A model generated the notes under the pieces. It ran no database searches. It was not told the origin of the DNA and saw only the letters and a program-made list of their open reading frames with translations. This document shows, in pieces, positions 33,058 through 44,472 of a stretch of DNA of 64,000 nucleotides. Position 1 is the first letter of the stretch. Each line of letters opens with the position of its first letter. The DNA lies in NCBI RefSeq assembly GCF_011603255.1, contig NZ_JAANCM010000001.1:682001-746000 (forward strand), in the 5' to 3' direction. Position numbers and translations under genes: made by a program. The DNA comes from Ferranicluibacter rubi (GTDB taxonomy: Bacteria; Pseudomonadota; Alphaproteobacteria; Rhizobiales; Rhizobiaceae).

Positions 33058-33864
33058 ATGTGCCGATGGGCAGCCTATCGCGGAGAGCCGATCTATCTGG
33101 AGGACCTCGTGTCCTCGCCGGCGCATTCGCTGATCGAGCAGTCGCACTGCGCCACGCGGGCAAAGACCGCCACGAATGGCGACGGCTTCGGCATCGCCTG
33201 GTACGGCGACCATCCCGAGCCCGGCCGCTACCGCGACATCCTGCCGGCCTGGTCGGACTGCAACCTGAAGAGCATCGCCCGCCAGATCCGCTCGCCCCTG
33301 TTTCTCGCCCATGTCCGGGCCGCGACCGGCGGCGGCACGCGCCGCGACAATTGCCACCCCTTCGTCCATGGCCGCTGGTCGTTCATGCACAACGGCCAGA
33401 TCGGCGGCTTCGAGCATCTGCGCCGGCCGATGGAGGCCATGCTGGACGATGCGCTCTATACGGCGCGCACCGGCACGACCGACAGCGAGTTGCTGTTCCT
33501 CATGGCCTTGCAGTTCGGCCTCGACCGCGATCCCTTGGGCGCGATGGCGGAGACACTGTCCTTCGTCGAGCGGTTGGCAGCACATATGAAGCACGAGGTT
33601 CTGGTGCGGTTCACCGCTGCCTTTTCCGACGGAATCGATCTCTATGCCGTGCGCTATGCGTCCGACCGGTTCGCGCCCACGCTCTATGCCGCGCCTATGG
33701 GGCCGCAAGGCGGATACTGCCTCGTCTCCGAACCGCTCAACGACGACGACGATGCCTGGGTGGAGATCCCCGAGGGAACGGCCGTCGTGCTTGGCGAGAA
33801 CGGCATCGACATGCGGATCTTCCACCTCGATCCGGAGATCGAGGCGAAGCGGGCGCTCCGCTAG
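33058..33864 (+). CDS. Class II glutamine amidotransferase
   Basis: 268 residues. MCRWAAYRGEPIYLEDLVSS places the catalytic Cys at residue 2 after Met removal, and the Ntn-type glutaminase motifs LAHVRAATGGG and NCHPFVHGRWSFMHNGQIGG follow. This is the YafJ/EgtC-like single-domain branch: a glutaminase without a synthase domain, whose substrate is unknown here (EgtC acts on a gamma-glutamyl intermediate of ergothioneine, but no other egt gene is present). AAGGAG precedes the ATG. Its stop overlaps the coaBC stop (see findings). Confidence 0.9.
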   Translation: MCRWAAYRGEPIYLEDLVSSPAHSLIEQSHCATRAKTATNGDGFGIAWYGDHPEPGRYRDILPAWSDCNLKSIARQIRSPLFLAHVRAATGGGTRRDNCHPFVHGRWSFMHNGQIGGFEHLRRPMEAMLDDALYTARTGTTDSELLFLMALQFGLDRDPLGAMAETLSFVERLAAHMKHEVLVRFTAAFSDGIDLYAVRYASDRFAPTLYAAPMGPQGGYCLVSEPLNDDDDAWVEIPEGTAVVLGENGIDMRIFHLDPEIEAKRALR

Positions 33865-35120
33865 TCCAATCTCGAGGCGATCAGGCCCGCGAGCTTTTCA
33901 GCGACCATGTCCTTGTCGAGTTCCGGCCAGCTTTCCTCGCTGTCGCGTCCGATGACGGTCACGCGGTTGCGCGTGCCCCCCATGACGCCGCCCTCGACGC
34001 CGCTACCGGCGGAAACATCGTTCGCAACGATGAAATCGGCGCCCTTGCGGGCGAGCTTCAAGCGACCGTTATCAACCGTGTCATCCGTCTCCGCCGCAAA
34101 GCCGACGACGAGGCGCGGGCGCTGCGCGTGATGGCCGACGGTCTTGAGGATATCGGGATTCTCCGTCAGCTGCAGCGGCGGCGGGCCCTCGCCCGGCGCC
34201 TTCTTGATCTTGGCCCCGGAGACATCGGCGACCCGCCAGTCGGCCACCGCGGCGACCATGACGGCGATATCGGCGGGCAAGGCTGCCAGTACCGCATCCC
34301 GCATTTCCACCGCCGTCTGCACGCGAACGACCGTGACGCCCTTGGGATCGGCCAGCGTCACCGGCCCGGAGACGAGCGTGACCTCCGCCCCGAGACGCGA
34401 AAGCGCCGCCGCGATGGCATGGCCCTGCCGGCCGGAGGAGCGGTTGGCGATGTAGCGAACCGGGTCGATCGGCTCGTGGGTCGGGCCCGAGGTGACGATG
34501 GCGCGGCGTCCGGAGAGCGGGCCGGTGGGCTTGAACGCGAAAAGCCGTGCTTCCACGGCGGCAACGATCTCGAGCGGCTCGGCCATGCGCCCCTCGCCCC
34601 GCTCGCCGCTTTCCGCCATCTCGCCGAGGCCGGGACCAATGAAGCCGATGCCGTCGCCGGCAAGGGTTTGGCGATTGCGGCGGGTGGCGGGATGCGACCA
34701 CATCTTCGGGTTCATGGCGGGTGCCAGAAGCACCGGCCTGTCGGTGGCAAGCAGAATGGTGGAGGCGAGATCGTCGGTCAGGCCCTGCGCCATCTTCGCC
34801 ATGATGTTGGCGGTCGCCGGCGCGACCAGAACGAGATCGCATTCCCGCGCCAAGCGGATATGCCCGACATCCTGCTCGTCCTCGCGGGAGAAAAGCTCGG
34901 TAAAGACCTTGTCGGCCGCCAGCGCACCAACGGCAAGCGGGGTGATGAAGGCCTGCGCACCTGCCGTCATGACCGGGCGGACGCTTGCGCCACGTTCCCT
35001 GAGCCGGCGGATCAGGTCGAGGCTCTTATAAGCCGCGATGCCGCCGGAGATGATGAGGAGAATGCGCTTGCCGGACAGGCTGTCGGGCAATTTCTCGGGC
35101 TGGGACTGGGATACAGGCAT
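33861..35120 (-). CDS. coaBC: Bifunctional phosphopantothenoylcysteine decarboxylase/phosphopantothenate-cysteine ligase
   Basis: 419 residues. The CoaC flavoprotein half (residues 10-190) has SGGIAAYKSLDLIRRL, the PATANIMAKMAQGLTDDL stretch and APAMNPKMWSHPATRRN. The CoaB ligase half starts at RRAIVTSGPTHEPIDPVRYI with SSGRQGHAIAAAL and KIKKAPGEGPPPLQLTENPD. It makes 4'-phosphopantetheine for CoA. The start MPVSQSQPEKLPDSLSGKRI at 35120 was preferred to an upstream ATG. Convergent with the amidotransferase gene. Confidence 0.95.
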   Translation of the reverse strand: MPVSQSQPEKLPDSLSGKRILLIISGGIAAYKSLDLIRRLRERGASVRPVMTAGAQAFITPLAVGALAADKVFTELFSREDEQDVGHIRLARECDLVLVAPATANIMAKMAQGLTDDLASTILLATDRPVLLAPAMNPKMWSHPATRRNRQTLAGDGIGFIGPGLGEMAESGERGEGRMAEPLEIVAAVEARLFAFKPTGPLSGRRAIVTSGPTHEPIDPVRYIANRSSGRQGHAIAAALSRLGAEVTLVSGPVTLADPKGVTVVRVQTAVEMRDAVLAALPADIAVMVAAVADWRVADVSGAKIKKAPGEGPPPLQLTENPDILKTVGHHAQRPRLVVGFAAETDDTVDNGRLKLARKGADFIVANDVSAGSGVEGGVMGGTRNRVTVIGRDSEESWPELDKDMVAEKLAGLIASRLD

Positions 35121-35220
35121 GAAACCACCGCTGCGGCATGATCGATGCACGACCCTAGCCTATGCAACGCGGAACCGGAATGCGGCGGTGGCGAATTCCC
35201 GATCGACGCGGCACGGCGGT

Positions 35221-37806
35221 TTACGACTTCAGCAAGGTGCTCATCGTGTGCACCAGCGCCTCGCGCTCATAGGGCTTACGCACCACCGGCACATCGGCAA
35301 AGCCGCTGGGGATGGGCGACATGTTGCCGTAGCCGGTGGCAAACAGGAAGGGGATATCCCGGCGCGTCAGCTCGGCTGCGACTTCGATGGAGGTGCCGGT
35401 GCCGAGGTTGACGTCGAGGATCGCCACATCCGGCTTGAAGGTGGCAAGCTTGGCCAGCGCCTCGTCGGCCGAGGCCGCTGTGAGAACCTTCTGGATGCCG
35501 TGATCAGACAGCATGCCTTCGACATCCATGGCGATCAGCATCTGGTCTTCCACGAGCAGCACGCGGAGCTCCGGATCGAGATCGGCACCCGCAGCCGACG
35601 TTTCGGGTCCGGCCGCAATGCTGCGGTCCTCGCCCTGATCCGACAGGGAAACGTGCTTGGCCGGCAGCATGAAATCCGCCTCCACCCCGCCGGGAGCGTA
35701 GGTCACGGTGCTGCGGCCGTCGAGATCGAAGGGAACGCTGCGGTCGATCAGCGCGCTGCCGAAGCCGGTGCGTGTGGGTGGAAGGACGGCCGGGCCGCCG
35801 CTTTCTCGCCAGGCGATCTCGCAATCGCCGGCCTGCGTCAGGCGCCAGCTGACCGACAGCGCACCACCCGGCCGGGACAGGGCGCCGTACTTGGCCGCAT
35901 TGGTCGACAGCTCGTGCAGCACCAGCGCCATGACGGAGAAGGCGCGCGAATTGAGCAGCACGGGCGGTCCCGTGAGGTCGATGGCATTGGCCGTATTGCG
36001 ATAGGGGCTCAGCTCCGCATCGAGCAGATCCGACAGCATGCCGCCGCCATCGCCGCGCACGACCTGATCATGGGCGAAGGAAAGCGCCTGAATGCGGCCC
36101 TTCAGGGAGGTCACGTATTCGGTGAGGCTGCGACCGTCGCCGACCGGCTGGCTGACAAGCGACTTGATCAAGGCGAGGATGTTCTTGACCCGGTGGTTCA
36201 ACTCCTCGTTCAGCATGCGCTGGCGCACGTCGGCGCGGCTGCGCTCCTCGGCCATCAACTCGCTGTGCCGCAGGCCGATCTCCACGAGGGCTGCGCGTGT
36301 CACCTCGGCGATCTCGCGATCGCCTTCCGTCCAGGGCTGGGCCTGGAGCTGCACGGTTTCCTTCCAGATCGCAAAGCTCTTGCGCGGGGTCAGGCGCTCG
36401 CCCAAGGGGCCGCTCTCATAGGACTTGTTGGGGTCGCCGCCCCAGTTCAGCGTCTGCACGAATTCCTTGCGGAAGAAGAACAGATAGTCGCGATGCAGCT
36501 GGGTCAGCGGCACGGCCAGCACGCCCGCGGCCTGCTCGCGGAAGGTCTCGGCCTCCGGCAGGCGCTGCGCCATGGCATGCGTCGCCCAGACCTGGCCCGC
36601 AACGACGGACCCCATGAGCCGAAGGATCGCCGGCACGGCGCTGGCCGGCGGCGCCGACCCGAAGGTCGTCCATGTCCCGTTCATCCAGAGCCCGATGCCG
36701 TCACAGGCCATGAGCGAGGTGAAGTGCGAGAGATGATCGCGCAGCAGCTCGCCCATGTCGGCGTGATGCGAGGCCATGCGCAGGAAGCGATCGAGCGAGG
36801 CGCGGGCGCGGTTGGCGGTGACGAGCTTCTGCTTCTGCTTCAGCGCATGCAGATGGAGGGAGAAGAACTCGCCGAACATTTCGGCCGCCACGCGCTGCGC
36901 CATGGGCAGGATTCGCGGCTGGTAGTGATGGCAGGCGACGAGGCCCCAGAGCTTGCCATCGACGATGATGGAGATCGACATAGAGGCGGCGACGCCCATG
37001 TTGCGCAGATATTCGCAATGGATGGGCGAGACGCTGCGCAGATGGGCGAGCGACATGTCGAGCGCTTCGCCGGAGACGTCGATTTCCGGAACCAGCGGAA
37101 TACGGGTGCCGCTGGCGTCGCCGATGATGCGGATGGTGTTCTGCAGGTAAAGCGTGCGCGCCTGCTGCGGAATATCGCTTGCCGGGAAATACTGCCCAAG
37201 GAAGCTTTCAAGATCGCCGCGCTTGGCTTCGGTCACCACCTTGCCGGCACCGTCCTGCTCGAACGCGTAGATCATCACACGGTCGTAGCCGAGCATGCCG
37301 CGGATGAGGCGGGCCGACTGGCGCAGGAGCTGATCGACGTCGTCGATATCGGTGATGCGGCCGATCAGCGTGCGCGCCAGCTGCAACGGCTGCCCGTCCG
37401 TCCCCGGCTCGAACTCGATGATGACGGTGGCCTTGTTGAGATGGATGGAAACGTCGTAAGCGCCGTTCGCAAGCGTCAGGGCCGACAGCAGCGCCGGTCG
37501 GCTACCGTCGCGCAGGGCCGCCACGGCATTGCGCAGGGTATGCGTCGCCTCGTAGCCGATCAGCGCTTCCAGCGGCTGGCCGTTGACCTCGCCCTCCAGA
37601 CCCAGAACATCCGGCGCATTGGCGGAATGGCGCAGCACCATGCCGGCACGCGCGTCGCAGGCGAGCAGGCAGCCATGCGACTGGATGCTGCCGGGGATAT
37701 GGATCGGCTCGCGGTCGCAATTGGTCAGGTCGATCGGCTCGCCCGGCTTCACCATGCGGCCGACCGCCGGCGTGTTCTGGACAGTCGTCAGATCATTCGG
37801 CAGCAT
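35221..37806 (-). CDS. bphP: Bacteriophytochrome hybrid: PAS-GAF-PHY, HWE kinase and C-terminal receiver
   Basis: 861 residues. PAS region: IDLTNCDREPIHIPGSIQSH, where Cys30 is the biliverdin-binding residue of bacterial phytochromes. GAF has YFPASDIPQQARTLY; PHY has the tongue motif LTPRKSFAIW. The kinase is of the HWE class: H-box LNEELNHRVKNILALIKSL and the WRESGG element near the end of the ATPase domain, with no classical HATPase N-box layout. A receiver with Asp (VAILDVNLG) ends the protein, so phosphate may move internally or from other proteins. Start 37806. The heme oxygenase gene overlaps its start by 14 bases. Red/far-red light sensing is expected. Confidence 0.93.
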   Translation of the reverse strand: MLPNDLTTVQNTPAVGRMVKPGEPIDLTNCDREPIHIPGSIQSHGCLLACDARAGMVLRHSANAPDVLGLEGEVNGQPLEALIGYEATHTLRNAVAALRDGSRPALLSALTLANGAYDVSIHLNKATVIIEFEPGTDGQPLQLARTLIGRITDIDDVDQLLRQSARLIRGMLGYDRVMIYAFEQDGAGKVVTEAKRGDLESFLGQYFPASDIPQQARTLYLQNTIRIIGDASGTRIPLVPEIDVSGEALDMSLAHLRSVSPIHCEYLRNMGVAASMSISIIVDGKLWGLVACHHYQPRILPMAQRVAAEMFGEFFSLHLHALKQKQKLVTANRARASLDRFLRMASHHADMGELLRDHLSHFTSLMACDGIGLWMNGTWTTFGSAPPASAVPAILRLMGSVVAGQVWATHAMAQRLPEAETFREQAAGVLAVPLTQLHRDYLFFFRKEFVQTLNWGGDPNKSYESGPLGERLTPRKSFAIWKETVQLQAQPWTEGDREIAEVTRAALVEIGLRHSELMAEERSRADVRQRMLNEELNHRVKNILALIKSLVSQPVGDGRSLTEYVTSLKGRIQALSFAHDQVVRGDGGGMLSDLLDAELSPYRNTANAIDLTGPPVLLNSRAFSVMALVLHELSTNAAKYGALSRPGGALSVSWRLTQAGDCEIAWRESGGPAVLPPTRTGFGSALIDRSVPFDLDGRSTVTYAPGGVEADFMLPAKHVSLSDQGEDRSIAAGPETSAAGADLDPELRVLLVEDQMLIAMDVEGMLSDHGIQKVLTAASADEALAKLATFKPDVAILDVNLGTGTSIEVAAELTRRDIPFLFATGYGNMSPIPSGFADVPVVRKPYEREALVHTMSTLLKS

Positions 37807-38353
37807 GGAAAGCTCTCCGGAAGGCCGTTTCCGCGACCGTGAACGTGGCTCTGGAGGCGCTTGCGACGCGATCGATCTCGATGGCGTCGTCCGATTCCAG
37901 GAGATGCAGGAAGCGCGACCAACGGTCGCTCTTTTCCGCCTGTGCCGCAAGATGGCGAGCACCGAAGTCTGCCCGCAGCCCCAGTGCCTGGGCGCGGCGG
38001 TAGAGGAGCCGGGCGCCCAGCGCCGAACCCTCGAGCACATAGAGCATGCCGAGCATGTCCTCCCGCGCGCCACCGATCGGCGGCACAGGCACCGCCTCGT
38101 CGGGGTGGACGTCGAGATCGGCAAGATCGGCTTGGATGAGAGCGCCGAAGGCCTGCTCCGACCAGAGGGAGAGATCGTCCGGCCAAGTCCGGCCGGCGAG
38201 CATCGCCTCGACGGGAATGCGGAAGGCGCTCATGCCGCGCAGATAGGTCTTGTAGGAGGACAGACTGTCGAAAGCGCCGATCATGTCATCGAGCGCCGCG
38301 TGGGCATCAGCAGTGCTCTCGCGGAGAAAGACTCGGCGCGACCGGTCGGGCAT
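37793..38353 (-). CDS. bphO: Biliverdin-forming heme oxygenase, BphO type
   Basis: 186 residues, all helical. FLRESTADAHAALDDMIGAF contains the likely heme-ligand His (His18), LSSYKTYLRGMSAFRIPVEA follows, and MLGMLYVLEGSALGARLLYR is the distal helix with the Gly hinge typical of heme oxygenases. Divergent family, so the assignment leans on the neighbour: its 3' end overlaps the bacteriophytochrome start by 14 bases (same strand), making a bphO-bphP unit in which the enzyme supplies the chromophore. The start MPDRSRRVFL at 38353 was chosen for fit; 23 more residues could be encoded upstream. Confidence 0.85.
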   Translation of the reverse strand: MPDRSRRVFLRESTADAHAALDDMIGAFDSLSSYKTYLRGMSAFRIPVEAMLAGRTWPDDLSLWSEQAFGALIQADLADLDVHPDEAVPVPPIGGAREDMLGMLYVLEGSALGARLLYRRAQALGLRADFGARHLAAQAEKSDRWSRFLHLLESDDAIEIDRVASASRATFTVAETAFRRAFHAAE

Positions 38354-38454
38354 AGAGGAATTCCGGAAGTTCAATAAAAAGATCAGACAGGGTGAAAGTA
38401 TCGGAAGGGCGTTCGGTTCCATCCCGAACGAGATTTTCTTGCAGAAGCCCTGCC

Positions 38455-40401
<1,947 letters not shown>

Positions 40402-40412
40402 CGCGATCCCCC

Positions 40413-41693
40413 TCAGAACATCGGCGGCGGTCCGCCGCGTGTCCGGGTTGTGGCGCGCTGGGCATTTGAGGCGCGGCCGTCCGTGCCGGAGCCGACCACG
40501 ACCTTGTCGCCTTCGGACAGGCCGCTGCGGATCTCCACGCGGACCCGGTTGCGGATGCCGGACTCGACCGTGCGCACCTCTTGGCCGCCATCGCCCGACA
40601 CGACGGCAACTTCCGACCGCTTGCCGCCCTCGCGCAGGCGCAGCGCTGCGACCGGGATGGTCAGCACCTCGGTTGCCCGGGACTGCACGAAGAAGACCTG
40701 CGCCGTCATGTTCATCATCAGGTGGCGATCGGGATTGGGCACGTCGAAGAGGGCGTAATAGAGGACGACGTTGTTTTCGGTCGAGGGGGTCGGCTTGATC
40801 TGCCGGAGCGTGCCGGCATAGCGCTCGCCCGGCTGGCCGAGAAGCGTGAAATAGGCCTCCATGCCGATGGAGAGCTTGCCGATATCGGCCTCGGAGACCT
40901 CGGCCTCGACCGTCATCGTGTCGAGGTCCGCCACCGTGACGATGGTAGGGGCCGACTGGTTGGCATTCAGCGTCTGGCCTTCCTTGGCGACGACCTCGAC
41001 GATGGTGCCGGCGAGCGGCGCGTAGATCTTGGTATAGCCGAGGCTGATGCGGGCATCCTTGAGCGTCGCCTGCTGCTTGCGGACCTGCGCTTCGAGGGCG
41101 GCGACATTGGCCTCGGCCGTGGCAAGGGCTGCGACCGCCTCGTCGAGGGCGGACTGGGCGGCGCTGTTGCCGGCAACGAGGCTGCGCTGGCGGGTGAGAT
41201 TGGCCGCGGCCAGCACCACCTGCGCCTTCTTGTCGGTCATCTGGGCATCGAGATTTGCAAGCTCTGCGTCGGCGATCTCGATCTGCGTCTCGATAGAGGC
41301 GCTGTCGATCTCGGCGATCAGCTGGCCCTGCGTCACCATGTCGCCGACATCGACCTTGAGGCTCTTCAGCTGGCCCGACACCTGCGCGCCGACATCCACG
41401 TCGCGGATGGGGCTGAGGAGCCCGGAGGCGGTGACGCTGTTTTCGATATCGCCGCGCGCGACGGCTTCGGTCACCACGGCCTGCGTGACGCCGGCCGCGT
41501 TATAGGTCTTCCACCCGTACCAGCCACCGATGCCGAGGATCGCCAGAAGCCCTGCGAGCAGGAACACGCGGCCCTTGCGACGACGCGGCTTTGCCTTCGC
41601 TGTCGGAGCGTGCGGCGGTGTCTTCTCCGGCTGGCCCTGTGGCAGGCTTTCGGGCGAGCGGGGCTCGACGATCTTGGGATAGGCTTCCGCCAT
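40413..41693 (-). CDS. macA: MacA-type periplasmic adaptor
   Basis: 426 residues. One N-terminal membrane anchor (about 43-62, [20 protein letters not shown]), then the membrane-fusion layout: [20 protein letters not shown], a long hairpin of about 60 residues per arm ([20 protein letters not shown] and [20 protein letters not shown]), and [20 protein letters not shown] closing the lipoyl half. The C-terminus is basic and ends [10 protein letters not shown]. It precedes macB on the same strand and connects the exporter to an outer-membrane factor such as TolC. The substrate is unknown (macrolides or peptides in E. coli MacAB). Confidence 0.93.
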   Translation of the reverse strand: MAEAYPKIVEPRSPESLPQGQPEKTPPHAPTAKAKPRRRKGRVFLLAGLLAILGIGGWYGWKTYNAAGVTQAVVTEAVARGDIENSVTASGLLSPIRDVDVGAQVSGQLKSLKVDVGDMVTQGQLIAEIDSASIETQIEIADAELANLDAQMTDKKAQVVLAAANLTRQRSLVAGNSAAQSALDEAVAALATAEANVAALEAQVRKQQATLKDARISLGYTKIYAPLAGTIVEVVAKEGQTLNANQSAPTIVTVADLDTMTVEAEVSEADIGKLSIGMEAYFTLLGQPGERYAGTLRQIKPTPSTENNVVLYYALFDVPNPDRHLMMNMTAQVFFVQSRATEVLTIPVAALRLREGGKRSEVAVVSGDGGQEVRTVESGIRNRVRVEIRSGLSEGDKVVVGSGTDGRASNAQRATTRTRGGPPPMF

Positions 41694-41795
41694 TCAGGCC
41701 GGTCTCCGGAACATGTCTTCACTCCCAGTTAAGCCGTGACTGCGGTGAATTGAAGTCGTGCCGGATTACATCTCTGTCATGTCGGCGAATTCCGC

Positions 41796-41836
41796 GTTTC
41801 CGGACATACCCCTGCATCGCGGGGATATCCGGAAAC
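41796..41836. repeat. Hairpin between ubiB and macA
   Basis: GTTTCCGGA (41796-41804) pairs with TCCGGAAAC (41828-41836), with CCCC/GGGG stacked inside. It lies 10 bases past the ubiB stop on its transcribed strand, so it may end or stabilise the ubiE-ubiB message, although no T run follows. Confidence 0.55.
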
Positions 41837-41845
41837 AGGGTCTCG

Positions 41846-43420
41846 TCAGAGGATCTTGATGACGATGATTGCGAGCAGCGCGGCGATCACCCAAAGCGCC
41901 ACGCGGCCGGAGCGGGTGTGGCGGGCTTCGGCACGACCGATGGCTTCCGCCGTCTGCGCATCGAATTTCAGGCCGTGCTCGGCCATTTCGGTCAGGTCGC
42001 GCGAGAAGCGTTCGGTCTTGGCGACGATCTCCGGGGCGGCTTCCGCAAGGCGCAAAGCGGCGTGCAGGCCGTCCTTGAGGTCGGTCACCACGCGTTTCGG
42101 GCCCAGATTGTCGCGAATCCAAGCGCCGACCACGGGTTCGGAGGCCTTCCACATGTTGAAGCGCGGGTTGAGCGAGCGGGACACGCCTTCGACCACGACC
42201 ATCGTCTTTTGTAGCATCACCAGCTCGGGGCGCGTTTCCATGTCGAAGAGCTCGGTGACCTCGAACAGGAGGGTCAGGAGCTTTGCCATGGAGATGGTCT
42301 CGGCCGGCTGGCCGTGGATCGGCTCGCCGATGGCGCGGATGGCCTGGGCGAAACTCGCGACATCGTGATGCGAGGGCACATAGCCTGCCTCGAAATGGAC
42401 GTCCGCCACGCGGCGATAATCGCGGGTGATGAAGCCGAAGAGGATTTCGGCCAGAAACCGGCGCTCCTTCTTGCCGAGGCGCCCGACGATGCCGAAATCG
42501 ACGGCGACGATCATGCCCGCGGGATCCACCAGAAGATTGCCCTGGTGCATGTCGGCATGGAAGAAGCCATCGCGCAGCGTGTGGCGGAGGAAGGACTGGA
42601 TCAGCGTTTCCGCCAGCTTGTTGAGGTCGTGGCCGGCGGCGCGCAGCGCGTCCACATCGGCCATGCGGGTGCCATCGATCCACTCCATGGTGACGACGTC
42701 GCGTCCCGTCCGCTCCCAATCGACGCGGGGCACGCGGAAACCCTCGTCGTTGGCGGTGTTCTCGGCGATTTCGGAGAGGGCTGCGGCTTCGAGCCGCAGG
42801 TCCATCTCGACCTTGGTCGTCTGCTCCAGCGTCTTCGTCACCTCCACCGGGCGCAGGCGGCGCGTGTGGGGCAGGAAGCGCTCCTGCAGGCGGGCGACGA
42901 GATACATGGCCTCGAGATCATGGGCGAAGCGCTGACGGATGCCCGGCCGGATCACCTTGATCGCCACCTTCTCCTCCCGCCCGTCGCGCATCACCCAGCC
43001 CGGATGGACCTGCGCGATGGAGGCGGCGGCGATCGGATCGTCGATACGGCTATAGAGATCGGCGACCGACCGGCCGAGAGACCCCTCGACGGCGGCATAG
43101 GCCTCGCTGACCGGGAAGGTCGACATGCGATCCTGCAGGAAGGCGAGGTCGGCGGCAAATTCCGCGCCCACCACATCCGGACGGGTGGCGAGGAACTGCC
43201 CGATCTTGACATAGGACGGCCCGAGCCGGCCGATGGCCCGCGCCAGGCGGTCGCTGCGCTCCTCGAACTGGGCGCGGCGCCGCTCCAGAAGGCCTGCGAG
43301 TTTCTGGGCGAACCGGGCGAAGGGCGGCAGGTTCTCCGGCGGTATGGCCGTGACGACGCCCTCGCGGACGAGGACCCAGCCGATCCTGACGATGCGGAGA
43401 TAGGTGGCGGGCGTGCTCAT
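41846..43420 (-). CDS. ubiB: Ubiquinone biosynthesis protein UbiB
   Basis: 524 residues of the ABC1/ADCK atypical kinase family. Family marks are KIGQFLATRPDVV (the inhibitory KxGQ motif), AIKVIRPGIRQRF with the ATP-site Lys, FFHADMHQGNLLV (catalytic loop) and AVDFGIVGRLG (DFG). One strong membrane helix lies at the C-terminus (VALWVIAALLAIIVIKIL). It supports late coenzyme Q assembly at the membrane, perhaps by lipid extraction. The start at 43420 (MSTPATYLRIVRIGW) is preferred; 9 more residues are possible. It follows ubiE by 55 bp in the same direction. Confidence 0.95.
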   Translation of the reverse strand: MSTPATYLRIVRIGWVLVREGVVTAIPPENLPPFARFAQKLAGLLERRRAQFEERSDRLARAIGRLGPSYVKIGQFLATRPDVVGAEFAADLAFLQDRMSTFPVSEAYAAVEGSLGRSVADLYSRIDDPIAAASIAQVHPGWVMRDGREEKVAIKVIRPGIRQRFAHDLEAMYLVARLQERFLPHTRRLRPVEVTKTLEQTTKVEMDLRLEAAALSEIAENTANDEGFRVPRVDWERTGRDVVTMEWIDGTRMADVDALRAAGHDLNKLAETLIQSFLRHTLRDGFFHADMHQGNLLVDPAGMIVAVDFGIVGRLGKKERRFLAEILFGFITRDYRRVADVHFEAGYVPSHHDVASFAQAIRAIGEPIHGQPAETISMAKLLTLLFEVTELFDMETRPELVMLQKTMVVVEGVSRSLNPRFNMWKASEPVVGAWIRDNLGPKRVVTDLKDGLHAALRLAEAAPEIVAKTERFSRDLTEMAEHGLKFDAQTAEAIGRAEARHTRSGRVALWVIAALLAIIVIKIL

Positions 43421-43475
43421 CGGTGCCGGGCGCTCCCCTGGAGGCACGGCGGGAACAGGAGGCTGATCATGCGTT

Positions 43476-44252
43476 TCAGATCTTCCATCCGGAATGCAGC
43501 GCCGCGATGCCGCCGGTATAATTGGTGTAGGTGACGCGCGAGAAGCCGGCCTTCTCGATCATGCGGGCGAAATCCTTCTGGTCCGGAAACTTCCGAATGG
43601 ATTCGACCAGATACTGGTAGGGTTCGGCCTCGCCGGTGATCATCTTGCCGAAGCGCGGAATGGCGTTGAACGACCAGGCGTCATAGACCTTGTCGAGAAG
43701 CGGCATCTCGACGTCGGAGAATTCGAGCACCAGCAGCCGGCCGCCGCGCTTCAGGACGCGATAGGCTTCCGACAGCGCGACATCGATGCGCGGCACGTTG
43801 CGGATGCCGAAGGCGATCGTATAGGCATCGAAACGACCATCCTCGAAAGGCAGGCTTTCGGCATTGGCCTCGACGAATTCGAGATTGCCGGACAGGCCCT
43901 TCTTGCGAGCGCGCTCGGCACCGACGCCGAGCATGGAGCCGTTGATGTCGAGCACGGTCGCCTGTGCCAGCCGGTCCGACGCCTCGACGATGCGGAAGGC
44001 GATGTCGCCCGTGCCGCCGGCGACGTCGAGGACCTTGTAATCCGCGCTGCGACGGGGATGGAGTGCTGCCACCATCGCATCCTTCCAGGCACGGTGCAGG
44101 CCCATCGACATCACGTCGTTCATGATGTCGTAGCGCTTGGCGACCTTATGAAACACATCGTTGACGAGGCCCTGCTTCTCGCCTTCGTTCACGCGGCGGA
44201 AGCCGTAGGACGTCTCCATGCCGCCCTCGGCGGAAACCCGTTCGTCCGTCAT
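43476..44252 (-). CDS. ubiE: Ubiquinone/menaquinone C-methyltransferase UbiE
   Basis: 258 residues, class I SAM methyltransferase. [25 protein letters not shown] is the UbiE signature 1, [12 protein letters not shown] the SAM glycine loop, and [25 protein letters not shown] signature 2. It C-methylates the demethoxyquinol ring in coenzyme Q synthesis. The start at 44252 ([19 protein letters not shown]) was chosen for fit to the family; Met12 is an alternative. It is divergent from mutM with 220 bp between and co-oriented with ubiB. Confidence 0.96.
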   Translation of the reverse strand: MTDERVSAEGGMETSYGFRRVNEGEKQGLVNDVFHKVAKRYDIMNDVMSMGLHRAWKDAMVAALHPRRSADYKVLDVAGGTGDIAFRIVEASDRLAQATVLDINGSMLGVGAERARKKGLSGNLEFVEANAESLPFEDGRFDAYTIAFGIRNVPRIDVALSEAYRVLKRGGRLLVLEFSDVEMPLLDKVYDAWSFNAIPRFGKMITGEAEPYQYLVESIRKFPDQKDFARMIEKAGFSRVTYTNYTGGIAALHSGWKI

Positions 44253-44472
44253 ACCGTCAATCCCTTGTCCATTCCAAAGCCGAGAGCCGGACCTCGGCAA
44301 CGACCAAACGCCGTCATGCTGGGCCGTCGTATTTTTCCGTCAACCGGCACATAGGACGTTTGCGTCCGTCCTGCCAGCCACCGACATAGCAAGACCATAG
44401 CGAATCCGATCCGGCGACGCTATCTCTTGCGGGACGCCCGCCGACGCGCCTGCCTTGAGAAAAGGACTGTCC

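Noticed and set aside
27417-35141. Open frame of more than 2500 codons on the plus strand across the inositol operon
   Set aside because: It runs antisense to iolB-iolR and coaBC, is Arg/Gly/His-rich, has no recognisable domain and reflects GC-rich codon structure on the other strand.
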